Below the pieces are notes generated by a model, which saw only the letters and a program-made list of their open reading frames with translations, was not told the DNA's origin and ran no database searches. The position numbers were made by a program, and so were the translations under genes. Of a stretch of DNA of 25,353 bases, positions 1 to 7,332 are shown piece after piece (the stretch's first letter is position 1; every line of letters starts with the position of its first letter). This DNA comes from an uncultured bacterium. GTDB lineage: Bacteria; Cyanobacteriota; Vampirovibrionia; Gastranaerophilales; Gastranaerophilaceae. The DNA lies in NCBI GenBank assembly GCA_902803265.1, contig CADCPD010000023.1, forward strand, positions 1-25,353, written 5' to 3'.

Positions 1-483
1 CACTCTGAAAGAAGACAATATTTCTCAGAAACTGATGAAATGATTAATAAAAAAGCAAAAGCAATATTAAAAGGCGGTTTATTACCGATTATCTGCTGCG
101 GTGAAACTTTAGAACAAAGAGAAGCAGGACAAACAGATGCACATATTACATCACAAATAAAAGCTGCGTTAGACGGTATTTCATCAGAAGATGTTGCAAA
201 ATCAGTAATTGCTTATGAACCTATCTGGGCAATCGGAACAGGTAAAACTTGCGATGCTGTAGAAGCAAACAGAGTAATTGCTATGATAAGAAACGTAGTA
301 AAAGAAGTTGCAGGAGCAGAAGCTGCAGAAGCTATCAGAATCCTATATGGCGGTTCAGTTAAACCTTCAACTATTGAAGAACAAATGAATCAATCTGATA
401 TTGATGGCGCATTAGTTGGCGGAGCTTCTTTAAAAGCTGATAGCTTTAATGAAATTATTGTAAACACAATGAAAACTATGTAA
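1..483 (+). CDS. tpiA: Triosephosphate isomerase, C-terminal part (5' end outside window)
   Basis: The reading frame is open from the first base, so this is a truncated gene that begins before the window. The fragment starts exactly at the HSERR motif, whose His is the electrophile (His95 in classical numbering). The catalytic Glu lies in AYEPIWAIGTGKT at fragment residue 73, the expected 72 residues after that His. The phosphate-binding loop YGGSVKP and the terminal GALVGGASL segment are both present, so the C-terminal two thirds look intact. The enzyme interconverts dihydroxyacetone phosphate and glyceraldehyde 3-phosphate in cytosolic glycolysis. A strong hairpin follows the stop, which separates it from the downstream fatty-acid gene cluster. 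Identification is secure from these motifs. Confidence 0.97.
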   Translation, partial: HSERRQYFSETDEMINKKAKAILKGGLLPIICCGETLEQREAGQTDAHITSQIKAALDGISSEDVAKSVIAYEPIWAIGTGKTCDAVEANRVIAMIRNVVKEVAGAEAAEAIRILYGGSVKPSTIEEQMNQSDIDGALVGGASLKADSFNEIIVNTMKTM

Positions 484-491
484 TGATTTTG

Positions 492-535
492 TAAAATAAT
501 ATCCGATTATTAAATAATCGGATATTATTTTAATA
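492..535 (+). terminator. Intrinsic terminator after tpiA
   Basis: Perfect 19-bp inverted repeat (492-510 with 514-532) around a 3-nt TAA loop, starting 9 nt after the tpiA stop. The stem is AT-rich with one GC cluster (TCCGA/TCGGA), and its 3' arm ends in a T-rich stretch. It probably works in both directions. Confidence 0.75.
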
Positions 536-552
536 TAAACAAGGAGAAGACA

Positions 553-801
553 ATGGCACAACAATTCCCAAATCAACCTCAAATAAAGGTTAGAACAGCT
601 ATTTTATTATTCATAAAATCTGCTGCACAACCCGTAGTTTTGTATACGGCAAATCCTTTAAGAGATTATGAAGATTTAAAAAATGCAATGAAAACTCCAA
701 ATGTTATAGTAGAAAAAGATGCAATGGGACCTATAAAAAGAATCTGTATAGCATCAAATAATATATTAGGAATAATGTTACAGGATGAACAATACTCATA
801 A
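553..801 (+). CDS. Small conserved-looking hypothetical protein (82 aa)
   Basis: ATG at 553 is preceded by a good ribosome site (AAGGAG at 541-546). The product is not recognised. It has no signal peptide. A short hydrophobic stretch (about residues 16-31, ILLFIKSAAQPVVLY) is followed by an acidic/charged middle, and the pattern reads as a small alpha/beta soluble protein rather than a membrane protein. The last 17 bases overlap the start of the yceD-like gene in another frame, so the two are probably translationally coupled. The position between tpiA and yceD-rpmF suggests it travels with the fatty-acid/ribosomal cluster. That it is a real gene is well supported by the RBS and the overlap; its function is unknown. 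Confidence 0.75.
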   Translation: MAQQFPNQPQIKVRTAILLFIKSAAQPVVLYTANPLRDYEDLKNAMKTPNVIVEKDAMGPIKRICIASNNILGIMLQDEQYS

Positions 802-1285
802 AGTTCTAATTGAAGATATTGAACAAGCTACAAATAAAAAACTTGAATACAAATTTGATGATGTAATCGAAGAAATTCCGTCAAATGGCAACATTCAAGC
901 AGATTTAGTACTGGAATCTTTAGGGGAATTTATAAAAATATCAGGAAATATTAAGCTAATTGCAAAATTAGAATGCGATATTTGTTTAAATGAATATGAA
1001 GAAAATATGAATTTTGAAATTGAAGAAATGTTTGCCAAAAATTCCCTAATGGAAGAATACGGGCAAGAATTAGAGCTTAAAGACGGACAATTTATAACCG
1101 ATTTAAACGGCGAAAACGAAATCGATATAAAAGATTTATTGTATCAATCTGTAATAATTAATTTACCAGATAAAAAGGTTTGTGGTATAAAATGTAAAGA
1201 GGGTTTTTTCGAAACAGATGAAACATACAAAATTCCCGATGCAAGAATGGAAGTTTTTAAAAATATAAAAGTAGACAGAAAATAA
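785..1285 (+). CDS. yceD: YceD/DUF177-family protein (23S rRNA accumulation factor-like)
   Basis: 166 aa, directly upstream of rpmF, the near-universal position of the DUF177 (YceD) family. The family signature is visible near residues 61-75: a CDICL motif (CxxC) followed by an acidic run ending EEMF. A second CxxxC pair (CGIKC) occurs near residue 134. E. coli YceD is linked to 23S rRNA accumulation; plant and bacterial homologues share that role. No in-frame codon upstream can extend the gene: a stop at 773 precedes the ATG at 785, which overlaps the previous gene. The local ribosome site is poor, so coupling to the upstream gene is likely. Family assignment rests on motif, length and synteny together. 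Confidence 0.85.
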   Translation: MNNTHKVLIEDIEQATNKKLEYKFDDVIEEIPSNGNIQADLVLESLGEFIKISGNIKLIAKLECDICLNEYEENMNFEIEEMFAKNSLMEEYGQELELKDGQFITDLNGENEIDIKDLLYQSVIINLPDKKVCGIKCKEGFFETDETYKIPDARMEVFKNIKVDRK

Positions 1286-1301
1286 TAGAAAGGTATTAAA
1301 A

Positions 1302-1652
1302 ATGGCAGTACCAAAGAAAAGAACCGGTGCATCAGCACAAGCAAAAAGAAGAGCAAATTGGAAAGCAATAAAACCTACAACAACTACATGTAAAAATTGT
1401 GGAGCTACAGTATTAACTCACACAGTATGTACTGAATGCGGTTATTACAAAGGAAAGGCAGCAAGCATAAAATCTCCTGATTACGTAGAAACAACTGTAT
1501 CAGAAGAAAAGAAAGCTCCTAAAAAATCTTCAAAAAAAGCTAAAAAAGAAGAAGTTGTAGTTGAAGAAACAGCAACAGAAGTTGAAGCAAAAGCTGAAGA
1601 AACAACTGAAGCTCCTGCAGAAACAGAATCAGAAGAAAAAACAGAAGAATAA
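1302..1652 (+). CDS. rpmF: Ribosomal protein L32 (bL32) with long charged C-terminal extension
   Basis: The first ~56 residues are a standard bL32: MAVPKKRTGASAQAKRR start and a zinc-ribbon Cys set at C30, C33, C43 and C46. bL32 is normally about 56-60 aa, but this protein has 116. Residues ~57-116 form a low-complexity tail, first Lys-rich (KKAPKKSSKKAKK) and then strongly acidic with Glu, Thr and Ala. There is no frameshift or stop between core and tail, and plsX starts 31 bases after the stop, so the tail is a genuine in-frame extension. It lies between yceD and plsX with a GAAAGG ribosome site at 1288-1293. The tail's function is unknown; it is probably disordered and surface-exposed on the 50S subunit. 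Confidence 0.95.
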   Translation: MAVPKKRTGASAQAKRRANWKAIKPTTTTCKNCGATVLTHTVCTECGYYKGKAASIKSPDYVETTVSEEKKAPKKSSKKAKKEEVVVEETATEVEAKAEETTEAPAETESEEKTEE

Positions 1653-1682
1653 TAAAATACAAAATAATATTCAGGGGATAAA

Positions 1683-2732
1683 ATGACAAGAATAGCAGTA
1701 GATGCAATGGGTGGAGACCATGCTCCTCATGAGATAGTGGCAGGAGCACTTTGGGCTGCTCAAGAATATGGAGTGGCCATTGAATTCGTTGGTAAACAAG
1801 ATCAAATAGAACATGAAATAGACCGAGTAAGCAAAAACGGTGTAATTTCTAAATGCGGCGGATTTAAAACAAAAAGAGTAAAAATTGATGTTGATAAATT
1901 AGACATCAAAATTACTCACGCTTCAGAAGTTATAGAAATGGGAGAAGCTCCTGCACAAGCTATTCGTAAAAAGAAAAAATCATCAATAGTATTAACTGTT
2001 GATGCTGTTGCAAGCGGAAGTTCTGATGCTGTAGTTGCTGCAGGGTCAACAGGTGCAGCTATGGCTTCAAGTTTGTTTGGATTAGGCAGACTACACGGTA
2101 TAGACAGACCTGCTATTGCTGTTACTTTGCCAACATTGAAAAAACCTATCGTTTTGATTGATGGTGGAGCAAACAGTAGTTGCACACCTGAAATGTTATA
2201 TCAATTTGCGGTAATGGGTACAATATTCTCAGCAAATGTTTTGGGCGTAAGAAATCCTAAAATCGGTGTTTTAAATATTGGTGAAGAAGCCGGTAAAGGT
2301 AATGATTTAGCTCAAAAAACTTATAAATTACTTGAAGCTCAAACAAGATTAAACTTCATCGGAAATGTTGAAGGTAAAGAAATCTTCTCAAACATTTGTG
2401 ATGTGGTTGTTTGTGATGGCTTTGTAGGTAACGTTGCATTAAAAATTACAGAAGGCTCTGGCTCAATGTTATTCAAAATGCTAAAAGAACAATTTACAAA
2501 AAATATATTCACAAAATTGGTTGGTGCAATGGCATTACCATTAATGATGGATATTTATAAAAAGACAAACTACGAAGAATACGGCGGAGCTATTCTTTTG
2601 GGTGTTAAAGGTATAACAATTATTTCTCACGGCAGAAGTAAAGCTTATGCAATTAAAAATGCAATAAGAGTTGCAAAAGAAGCTGTTGAAACAGGCGTAA
2701 ATAAAAAAATTGCCGAATTAATAGAGAAGTAA
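1683..2732 (+). CDS. plsX: Phosphate acyltransferase PlsX
   Basis: 349 aa, close to the usual PlsX length. N-terminal RIAVDAMGGDHAP signature, then the DGGANSSCTPEMLYQFA, NIGEEAGKG and CDGFVGNVALK segments typical of the family. PlsX makes acyl-phosphate from acyl-ACP at the membrane surface, feeding PlsY in phospholipid synthesis. A strong ribosome site (AGGGGA) lies just before the ATG, and only 30 bases separate it from rpmF, so they are co-transcribed. In most bacteria fabH comes next; here fabD follows directly. Confidence 0.97.
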   Translation: MTRIAVDAMGGDHAPHEIVAGALWAAQEYGVAIEFVGKQDQIEHEIDRVSKNGVISKCGGFKTKRVKIDVDKLDIKITHASEVIEMGEAPAQAIRKKKKSSIVLTVDAVASGSSDAVVAAGSTGAAMASSLFGLGRLHGIDRPAIAVTLPTLKKPIVLIDGGANSSCTPEMLYQFAVMGTIFSANVLGVRNPKIGVLNIGEEAGKGNDLAQKTYKLLEAQTRLNFIGNVEGKEIFSNICDVVVCDGFVGNVALKITEGSGSMLFKMLKEQFTKNIFTKLVGAMALPLMMDIYKKTNYEEYGGAILLGVKGITIISHGRSKAYAIKNAIRVAKEAVETGVNKKIAELIEK

Positions 2733-2758
2733 AATATGAAACTACTATAGCAGATGTT

Positions 2759-2810
2759 AAATAAAATAACAGTTATTGATTATACATTCAGTAGTTGTTA
2801 TTTTATTTTT
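2759..2810 (+). promoter_or_regulatory. AT-rich hairpin between plsX and fabD (possible attenuator)
   Basis: Perfect 13-bp inverted repeat, 2759-2771 with 2796-2808, enclosing 24 nt and ending in T residues directly before the fabD ribosome site (GGGGA, 2815-2819). Only one pair is G-C, so the hairpin is weak. It could be a partial terminator or an mRNA processing site that sets fabD levels relative to plsX. This is inference from structure alone. Confidence 0.35.
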
Positions 2811-2826
2811 AGATGGGGATAAGTAT

Positions 2827-3756
2827 ATGAAAAAAGTTGCATTTATATTTCCGGGACAAGGTTCTCAAGCCGTAGGCATGGGAAAAGATTTGTATGATAA
2901 TTTTGAAGTATCAAAAAATATTTTTGATAAAGCAAATGAAATTTTAGGAAAAGATATAAAAAAGCTATGCTTTGAAGGTGATGAAGAAGCATTAAAGCAA
3001 ACTGTTAATACTCAACCTGCAATATTAACAACATCAATTGCAGCATTTGAAGCTCTAAAAACATTGGTTGATATAAAACCTGAATATGTTGCAGGTCATA
3101 GTTTGGGAGAATATGCCGCATACTATGCAGCAGGAGTTTTGGATTTAGAAAAAGCTTTAATTCTTATTCAAAAAAGAGCGGATTTAATGAGTGAATCACC
3201 GTCAGGAGCTATGAGTGCAGTTATAAATGCAACAGATGAACAAATAAAAACAGCTTTGAAAAAAGCATATGAAGCAGGTTATGTTGATGTTGCAAATTAT
3301 AATTCGCCATCACAGGTTGTTTTAACAGGTGAAGCAGAGGCAGTTGAAAGAGCTGGTGAAGTTTTAACTCTTATGGGTGTAAAAAGAGTTATACCATTAG
3401 CTGTTTCGGGAGCATTTCATTCAAAATTAATGCAAAGTGCAAGTGAAAAGTTTGAAGAATTTTTGGAAAATATTGAAATAAATAATGCTCAAATTCCTGT
3501 AATAACAAATGTTGATGCAGAAATAACAACAGAAAACTTTAAACCAAAAATGAGCAAGCAAATTTGTTCTTCCGTATATTGGTCACAAACTATTCAAAAA
3601 ATGATAGATAATGGAGTAGAAGTTTTTGTAGAAATCGGAAATGGTAAAGTGTTAAGCGGTTTGAACAAAAAAATAAGTTCTGATATTATAAGTTATAACG
3701 TATATGACAAAGCAACATGTGTTGAAGTTGCGGAAAAATTAAAAGAGGTATTATAA
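2827..3756 (+). CDS. fabD: Malonyl-CoA:ACP transacylase FabD
   Basis: I start the gene at the ATG at 2827, which gives 309 aa beginning MKKVAFIFPGQGSQ and is preceded by GGGGA at 2815-2819. The upstream in-frame ATG at 2776 would add a hydrophobic 17-residue peptide with no family counterpart and would lie inside the plsX-fabD hairpin. The GQGSQ oxyanion motif is at the N-terminus. The nucleophile is Ser92 in GHSLGE, and the catalytic His is His198 in GAFHS. The enzyme transfers malonyl from CoA to ACP, supplying extender units for FabF. The stop codon overlaps the fabG start by one base (TAATG), so the two are translationally coupled. Confidence 0.97.
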   Translation: MKKVAFIFPGQGSQAVGMGKDLYDNFEVSKNIFDKANEILGKDIKKLCFEGDEEALKQTVNTQPAILTTSIAAFEALKTLVDIKPEYVAGHSLGEYAAYYAAGVLDLEKALILIQKRADLMSESPSGAMSAVINATDEQIKTALKKAYEAGYVDVANYNSPSQVVLTGEAEAVERAGEVLTLMGVKRVIPLAVSGAFHSKLMQSASEKFEEFLENIEINNAQIPVITNVDAEITTENFKPKMSKQICSSVYWSQTIQKMIDNGVEVFVEIGNGKVLSGLNKKISSDIISYNVYDKATCVEVAEKLKEVL

Positions 3757-4481
3757 TGAGCGAAAAATTAGCATTAGTAACAGGCGGTTCGAGAGGTATA
3801 GGCGCTGCAGTTGCAAAAGAATTGGCAAGTGCAGGTTATGATGTTGTAATAACATATGCCGGAAATGAAGAAGCCGCTAATAAAACGGTTGAAGAATTAA
3901 AAACATTAGGCGTTGATGCCGGTGCTTATAAATTTGATGTTTCAAATAATGAAGAAACAGTAAATGTTGTAAATGAAATTATTGAAAAATACGGCAGAGT
4001 TGATGTTCTTGTAAATAACGCAGGTATTACAAGAGACGGTTTATTTATGAGAATGAATAAAGATAACTGGGATGCAGTTATAAATACAAATTTATCAGGC
4101 GCATACAATGTTACACAACCAATTGTAAAAGTAATGATGAAACAAAGAAGCGGTGTTATTATTAACATGGCAAGTATTGTAGGTGTTTATGGTAATGCAG
4201 GACAGGCAAATTATGCAGCTGCAAAAGCAGGTATTATCGGCTTTACAAAATCATTGGCTAAAGAATTAGCTTCAAGAAACATCAGAGTGAATGCAATAGC
4301 TCCCGGATTTATTGCAACAGACATGACAAAAGGGCTTGATGCTGAAAAAGTTGTTGAACATATTCCTTTAAAACGTCTGGGACAACCTGAAGATATAGCA
4401 AAAACAGTAAAATTTTTATGTGATGAAGGATCTTATATTACAGGTCAAGTAATTCAAGTAGACGGTGGACTCACTGTATAA
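3756..4481 (+). CDS. fabG: 3-oxoacyl-ACP reductase FabG
   Basis: 241 aa short-chain dehydrogenase. The cofactor loop TGGSRGIG is at residues 9-16 and the catalytic triad is Ser140, Tyr153 and Lys157 (YAAAK). The NNAGITRDG motif and the C-terminal YITGQVIQVDGG typical of FabG are present. It reduces 3-oxoacyl-ACP with NADPH in the elongation cycle. It overlaps fabD by one base and is followed by 89 bases containing a separate acpP promoter. Other SDR reductases share this fold, but the fabD-fabG-acpP-fabF context makes FabG the clear choice. Confidence 0.96.
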   Translation: MSEKLALVTGGSRGIGAAVAKELASAGYDVVITYAGNEEAANKTVEELKTLGVDAGAYKFDVSNNEETVNVVNEIIEKYGRVDVLVNNAGITRDGLFMRMNKDNWDAVINTNLSGAYNVTQPIVKVMMKQRSGVIINMASIVGVYGNAGQANYAAAKAGIIGFTKSLAKELASRNIRVNAIAPGFIATDMTKGLDAEKVVEHIPLKRLGQPEDIAKTVKFLCDEGSYITGQVIQVDGGLTV

Positions 4482-4502
4482 AGTTACAAATATTAAACAT
4501 AT

Positions 4503-4530
4503 TTGCCAAATAAAATTTAGATAGTATAAT
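4503..4530 (+). promoter_or_regulatory. Promoter of acpP
   Basis: TTGCCA (4503-4508), 16-bp spacer, perfect TATAAT (4525-4530). Transcription would start near 4537, giving a leader of about 34 nt with GAGGAAAA as ribosome site before the acpP ATG at 4571. It is one of the closest matches to the sigma-70 consensus in the window and gives acpP a transcript independent of the upstream operon. Confidence 0.7.
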
Positions 4531-4570
4531 TTAATAGTAAAGTTATTAATTACAAAATGAGGAAAAACGA

Positions 4571-4801
4571 ATGAGCACATTAGAAAAAGTAAAAAAAGTA
4601 GTAGTAGATCAATTAAGCGTAGATGAAAGCTTAGTAACACCAGAAGCAAGCTTCACAGGTGATTTAGGTGCAGATTCATTAGATACAGTTGAATTAGTAA
4701 TGGCATTTGAAGAAGAATTCGGTTGCGAAATTCCTGATGAAGAAGCAGAAAAAATTCAAACAGTACAAGATGCTGTAAATTACATTGATTCTCATTCTTA
4801 A
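4571..4801 (+). CDS. acpP: Acyl carrier protein
   Basis: 76 aa, acidic, with the phosphopantetheine attachment motif GADSLDTVE. Ser36 is the attachment residue, the position usual for bacterial ACP. The length and the EEEFGCEIPDEEAEKI helix region are typical. ACP carries the growing acyl chain for FabD, FabG and FabF and donates to PlsX, all encoded beside it. It has its own promoter and is followed by an intrinsic terminator, an arrangement that would produce a short abundant acpP mRNA, in line with the high ACP levels cells need. Confidence 0.98.
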   Translation: MSTLEKVKKVVVDQLSVDESLVTPEASFTGDLGADSLDTVELVMAFEEEFGCEIPDEEAEKIQTVQDAVNYIDSHS

Positions 4802-4802
4802 T

Positions 4803-4830
4803 TGAGTTCATAACTTTAAAATAGTATAAG
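4803..4830 (+). promoter_or_regulatory. Possible fabF promoter overlapping the acpP terminator
   Basis: TTGAGT (4803-4808), 16-bp spacer, TATAAG (4825-4830). The predicted start near 4837 falls within the 5' arm of the terminator hairpin (4832-4843), so a transcript from here would lack half of the stem. Predicted by eye only. Confidence 0.4.
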
Positions 4831-4831
4831 A

Positions 4832-4876
4832 AAAAAGGATTTACAGACATTATTGTTTATAAATCCTTTTTCTTTT
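4832..4876 (+). terminator. Intrinsic terminator/attenuator between acpP and fabF
   Basis: Perfect 12-bp stem (4832-4843 with 4860-4871), 16-nt loop, then CTTTTT. It ends 20 bases before the fabF ATG, leaving no room for a promoter after it, so fabF depends on read-through or on a promoter lying upstream of the hairpin. Confidence 0.75.
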
Positions 4877-4895
4877 TAGTAGCGAGGAAATTTTT

Positions 4896-6155
4896 ATGAG
4901 TAAAAGAAGAGTTGTAATAACCGGAATGGGAGCTTTAACTCCATACGGCGAAGGGGTAGACAAGTTTTGGAATGGTGTAAAAAACTGTGAAAGTTGTATT
5001 ACAAAAGATGACGGATTAAAGATTACTTTAGAACAGCAAACAACACATATTTTTGGCAGAATATTACCTTATGACGAAGAAAAATATATGGATGCTAAAG
5101 ATGCAAAACGTATGGATAATTTCGTTAAATATGCAATCGTAGCAAGTACAGAAGCAATGGAAGATTCAGGACTGGATATGGAAAAAGAAGATCCTTATAG
5201 AGTTGGTTGTTTAGTTTCATCAGGTGCAGGCGGATTTAAAACAATAGAAACAAATCACACATTAATGTTGAAAAGAGGCTATACAAAATGTTCTCCATTT
5301 ACTGTTCCTGCTTTAATTTCAAATATGGCAGCAGGTAAAATTGCAATAAAATATGGGTTAAAAGGTGTAAATAAAGCAATTGTTTCAGCTTGTGCAACAG
5401 GTACACAATCAATTGGTGATGGTTTCAGAACTATTCAGTATGGTGATGCTGATGTAATTCTTGCAGGCGGTACAGAAGCTATTGTATGTAATATGGGCGC
5501 AGGTGCATTTTCTTCTGCAAGAACTTTATCAAAACGTAATGATGAACCTGAAAAAGCATCAAGACCATATGATATTGACAGAGATGGTTTTGTAATGAGT
5601 GAAGGTGCCGGAGTTTTGGTTTTAGAAGAATTAGAACACGCAAAAGCCCGCGGAGCTAAAATTTATGCAGAAATAATAGGTTATGGTCAAACTTGTGATG
5701 CTTACGATATGGTTGCACCGGATCCGACAGGACAATCTGCTGCAAAAGCTATGGAATTTGCGCTAAAAGATGCTGAAATAAAACCTGAAGACATTGATTA
5801 TATTAATGCTCATGGTACAAGTACTCATGTGGGCGATATCGGGGAATCTCTTGCTATTGCTGATGTATTTGGGGATTTAGATAAAAATAAACACTTACTG
5901 GTAAGTTCTACAAAGAGTATGCATGGTCACTTAATTGCTGCAGCAGGAGCTGTTGAGGCTATAGTTTGTGTTAATGCAATGCATGATAGTATTGTTCCTC
6001 CAACTATAAATCTTGAAAACCAAGATCCTGAAGTTGCTAATTTAAATTATGTTCCAAATAAACCAATTAAAACCGAATTGAAATATACAATGTCGAATTC
6101 ATTTGGCTTTGGCGGACATGATGCATCTTTAGTATTTAAAAAATACGAAGAGTAA
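4896..6155 (+). CDS. fabF: 3-oxoacyl-ACP synthase II (FabF)
   Basis: 419 aa beta-ketoacyl-ACP synthase. The catalytic triad is Cys166 (SACATG), His306 (AHGTST) and the His345 of the MHGH motif. The N-terminal RRVVITGMGALTPYG and C-terminal SNSFGFGGHDAS motifs are typical of KAS I/II. The Cys-His-His triad argues for an elongating condensing enzyme rather than FabH (Cys-His-Asn). It extends acyl-ACP with malonyl-ACP by two carbons. Its ribosome site GAGGAAA lies 7-13 bases before the ATG. It is the last gene of the cluster and meets a minus-strand gene tail-to-tail. Confidence 0.97.
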   Translation: MSKRRVVITGMGALTPYGEGVDKFWNGVKNCESCITKDDGLKITLEQQTTHIFGRILPYDEEKYMDAKDAKRMDNFVKYAIVASTEAMEDSGLDMEKEDPYRVGCLVSSGAGGFKTIETNHTLMLKRGYTKCSPFTVPALISNMAAGKIAIKYGLKGVNKAIVSACATGTQSIGDGFRTIQYGDADVILAGGTEAIVCNMGAGAFSSARTLSKRNDEPEKASRPYDIDRDGFVMSEGAGVLVLEELEHAKARGAKIYAEIIGYGQTCDAYDMVAPDPTGQSAAKAMEFALKDAEIKPEDIDYINAHGTSTHVGDIGESLAIADVFGDLDKNKHLLVSSTKSMHGHLIAAAGAVEAIVCVNAMHDSIVPPTINLENQDPEVANLNYVPNKPIKTELKYTMSNSFGFGGHDASLVFKKYEE

Positions 6156-6171
6156 TAAATTAAACGCTAAA

Positions 6172-6255
6172 AAATGTTGAGCTGAAATTTTAAAACCATA
6201 AAAAGAAAAGTCGGTTTTATGTTTCAGCTCAACATTTAATTTTTGTTTTTTATTA
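6172..6255. terminator. Nested bidirectional terminator between fabF and the 6263 gene
   Basis: Perfect 16-bp outer stem (6172-6187 with 6222-6237) enclosing a second 7-bp stem (6191-6197 with 6213-6219). The + strand continues into a T-rich run (6238-6259). The minus-strand gene ends at 6263, so this run overlaps its 3' flank and the hairpin can end both convergent genes. Confidence 0.8.
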
Positions 6256-6262
6256 TTTTTAA

Positions 6263-7162
6263 TTATTCGCCGTATATCATTTCATTAATATCAGCTTGTT
6301 CTTTTTTGCGTTGTTCATTAAGTGCTTCCTGCATAGCGTTTCCATGTGCTTGAGCCTGTTCTGCACTTGGTCTTCTCGGAACATTATATTTTAAATTTAG
6401 AGCTTCTTCATTGTTCTTTTCAGTATCTCTTCTTGCAAGTTCACTATGAAATCTAATTTGACTGCTAAGTTGAGTGTACAAGTTATCTATTTCATATATT
6501 CCGTCGTCGCTAACTGAAGCAGCAATTTGCTTTAATTCTTCTTCATATTTAGCTTGGAAGTTTTTCAGATTTGCAGCAATTCTTCCATTTGTAAGATTTT
6601 TAGAATCTATACATGCCTTATATTCATTCATAATTGACTGTTGAAAATTTGTAAAACTTGAAAATTTTCTATCAGGGATACGTAAGCTGTTAGCAGTTGC
6701 AGCAACTTCATCATATGATAATTGCTTTAGCATTCTATCTTCATATAATTCTGTTTCTGCTTCTGAATTATCAGTTACAGTGGTTTTTCTTGTAATGAAG
6801 ATTTCATCATTTTCTTTTTCTAATTCAATATTTTTACCATCATATTTTGTATCATTGATTTCCATAAATAAATTTGCAGCTAAATCTTCTAATGATACCA
6901 TTAAATCCGCCAATTTTTCTTGAACCTGAGAAGAGATACTACCTAACATATTGTCAATTAATTTTATCCAATTTCCTATTTGTACTTTTTCTTCGTTATT
7001 AACTTTTCCATCTGCAAGAATATTATTTGCCATATCATTATTTATATTTTCTTGCAAATCAAAAATAGTGTTTTTCACTTCTTCTTCTTTTGCATTTTGC
7101 AATGATTCCGGTTTATAGTCTGCTGCTGTTTTTTGTACTGATTTTACGCCATTAGTTTCCAT
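6263..7162 (-). CDS. Hypothetical cytoplasmic coiled-coil-rich protein (299 aa)
   Basis: Not recognised. The protein is hydrophilic, rich in Glu, Asn, Lys and Gln, and has no signal peptide or membrane segment. Heptad-like helical stretches occur at about residues 20-115 (with an NNILADGKVNNEEKVQ segment that resembles an EF-hand-like loop) and 195-245. The C-terminal ~50 residues are polar and Ala/Gln-rich and probably disordered or helical. Start is set by a strong AAGGAAGG ribosome site shortly before the ATG. The gene stands alone on the minus strand, 170 bases after the helicase gene, with a -10-like TATACT (minus strand, 7199-7204). The DGKVNNEE stretch could be a degenerate calcium loop but I would not assign a function. 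Confidence 0.75.
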   Translation of the reverse strand: METNGVKSVQKTAADYKPESLQNAKEEEVKNTIFDLQENINNDMANNILADGKVNNEEKVQIGNWIKLIDNMLGSISSQVQEKLADLMVSLEDLAANLFMEINDTKYDGKNIELEKENDEIFITRKTTVTDNSEAETELYEDRMLKQLSYDEVAATANSLRIPDRKFSSFTNFQQSIMNEYKACIDSKNLTNGRIAANLKNFQAKYEEELKQIAASVSDDGIYEIDNLYTQLSSQIRFHSELARRDTEKNNEEALNLKYNVPRRPSAEQAQAHGNAMQEALNEQRKKEQADINEMIYGE

Positions 7163-7332
7163 GATGCCTTCCTTTTATTTAACTGCTTAATTAAATAAAG
7201 TATAACAAAAAATTTTTTTCTATTATAGAAAAATATATTTACAAAAATTAACTTTTATCGGTCAAAAATTAAAATAAAAAATCTAAACTGAGCACTAAAA
7301 TCTAAACAGTTAAAAAGTAGATTTAAGTTTTT
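7163..7332. other. AT-rich spacer between the helicase gene and the 6263 gene
   Basis: No gene seen. It contains a -10-like TATACT on the minus strand (7199-7204), poly-A/T tracts, and the 10-mer AAATCTAAAC twice (near 7280 and 7299). A weak AAATCTA/TAGATTT pairing just after the helicase stop could act as a terminator, but I see no convincing stem with a U-tract. Confidence 0.5.

Noticed and set aside
1540..1749. Minus-strand Leu-rich frame opposite rpmF and plsX
   Set aside because: It is the complement of the Glu/Lys-rich L32 tail, which always yields poly-Leu/Phe/Ser in reverse.
2776..2826. Upstream in-frame ATG giving FabD a hydrophobic 17-residue leader
   Set aside because: It lies in the loop of the plsX-fabD hairpin and has no ribosome site, while the ATG at 2827 has GGGGA upstream and gives the standard MKKVAFIFPGQGSQ start.
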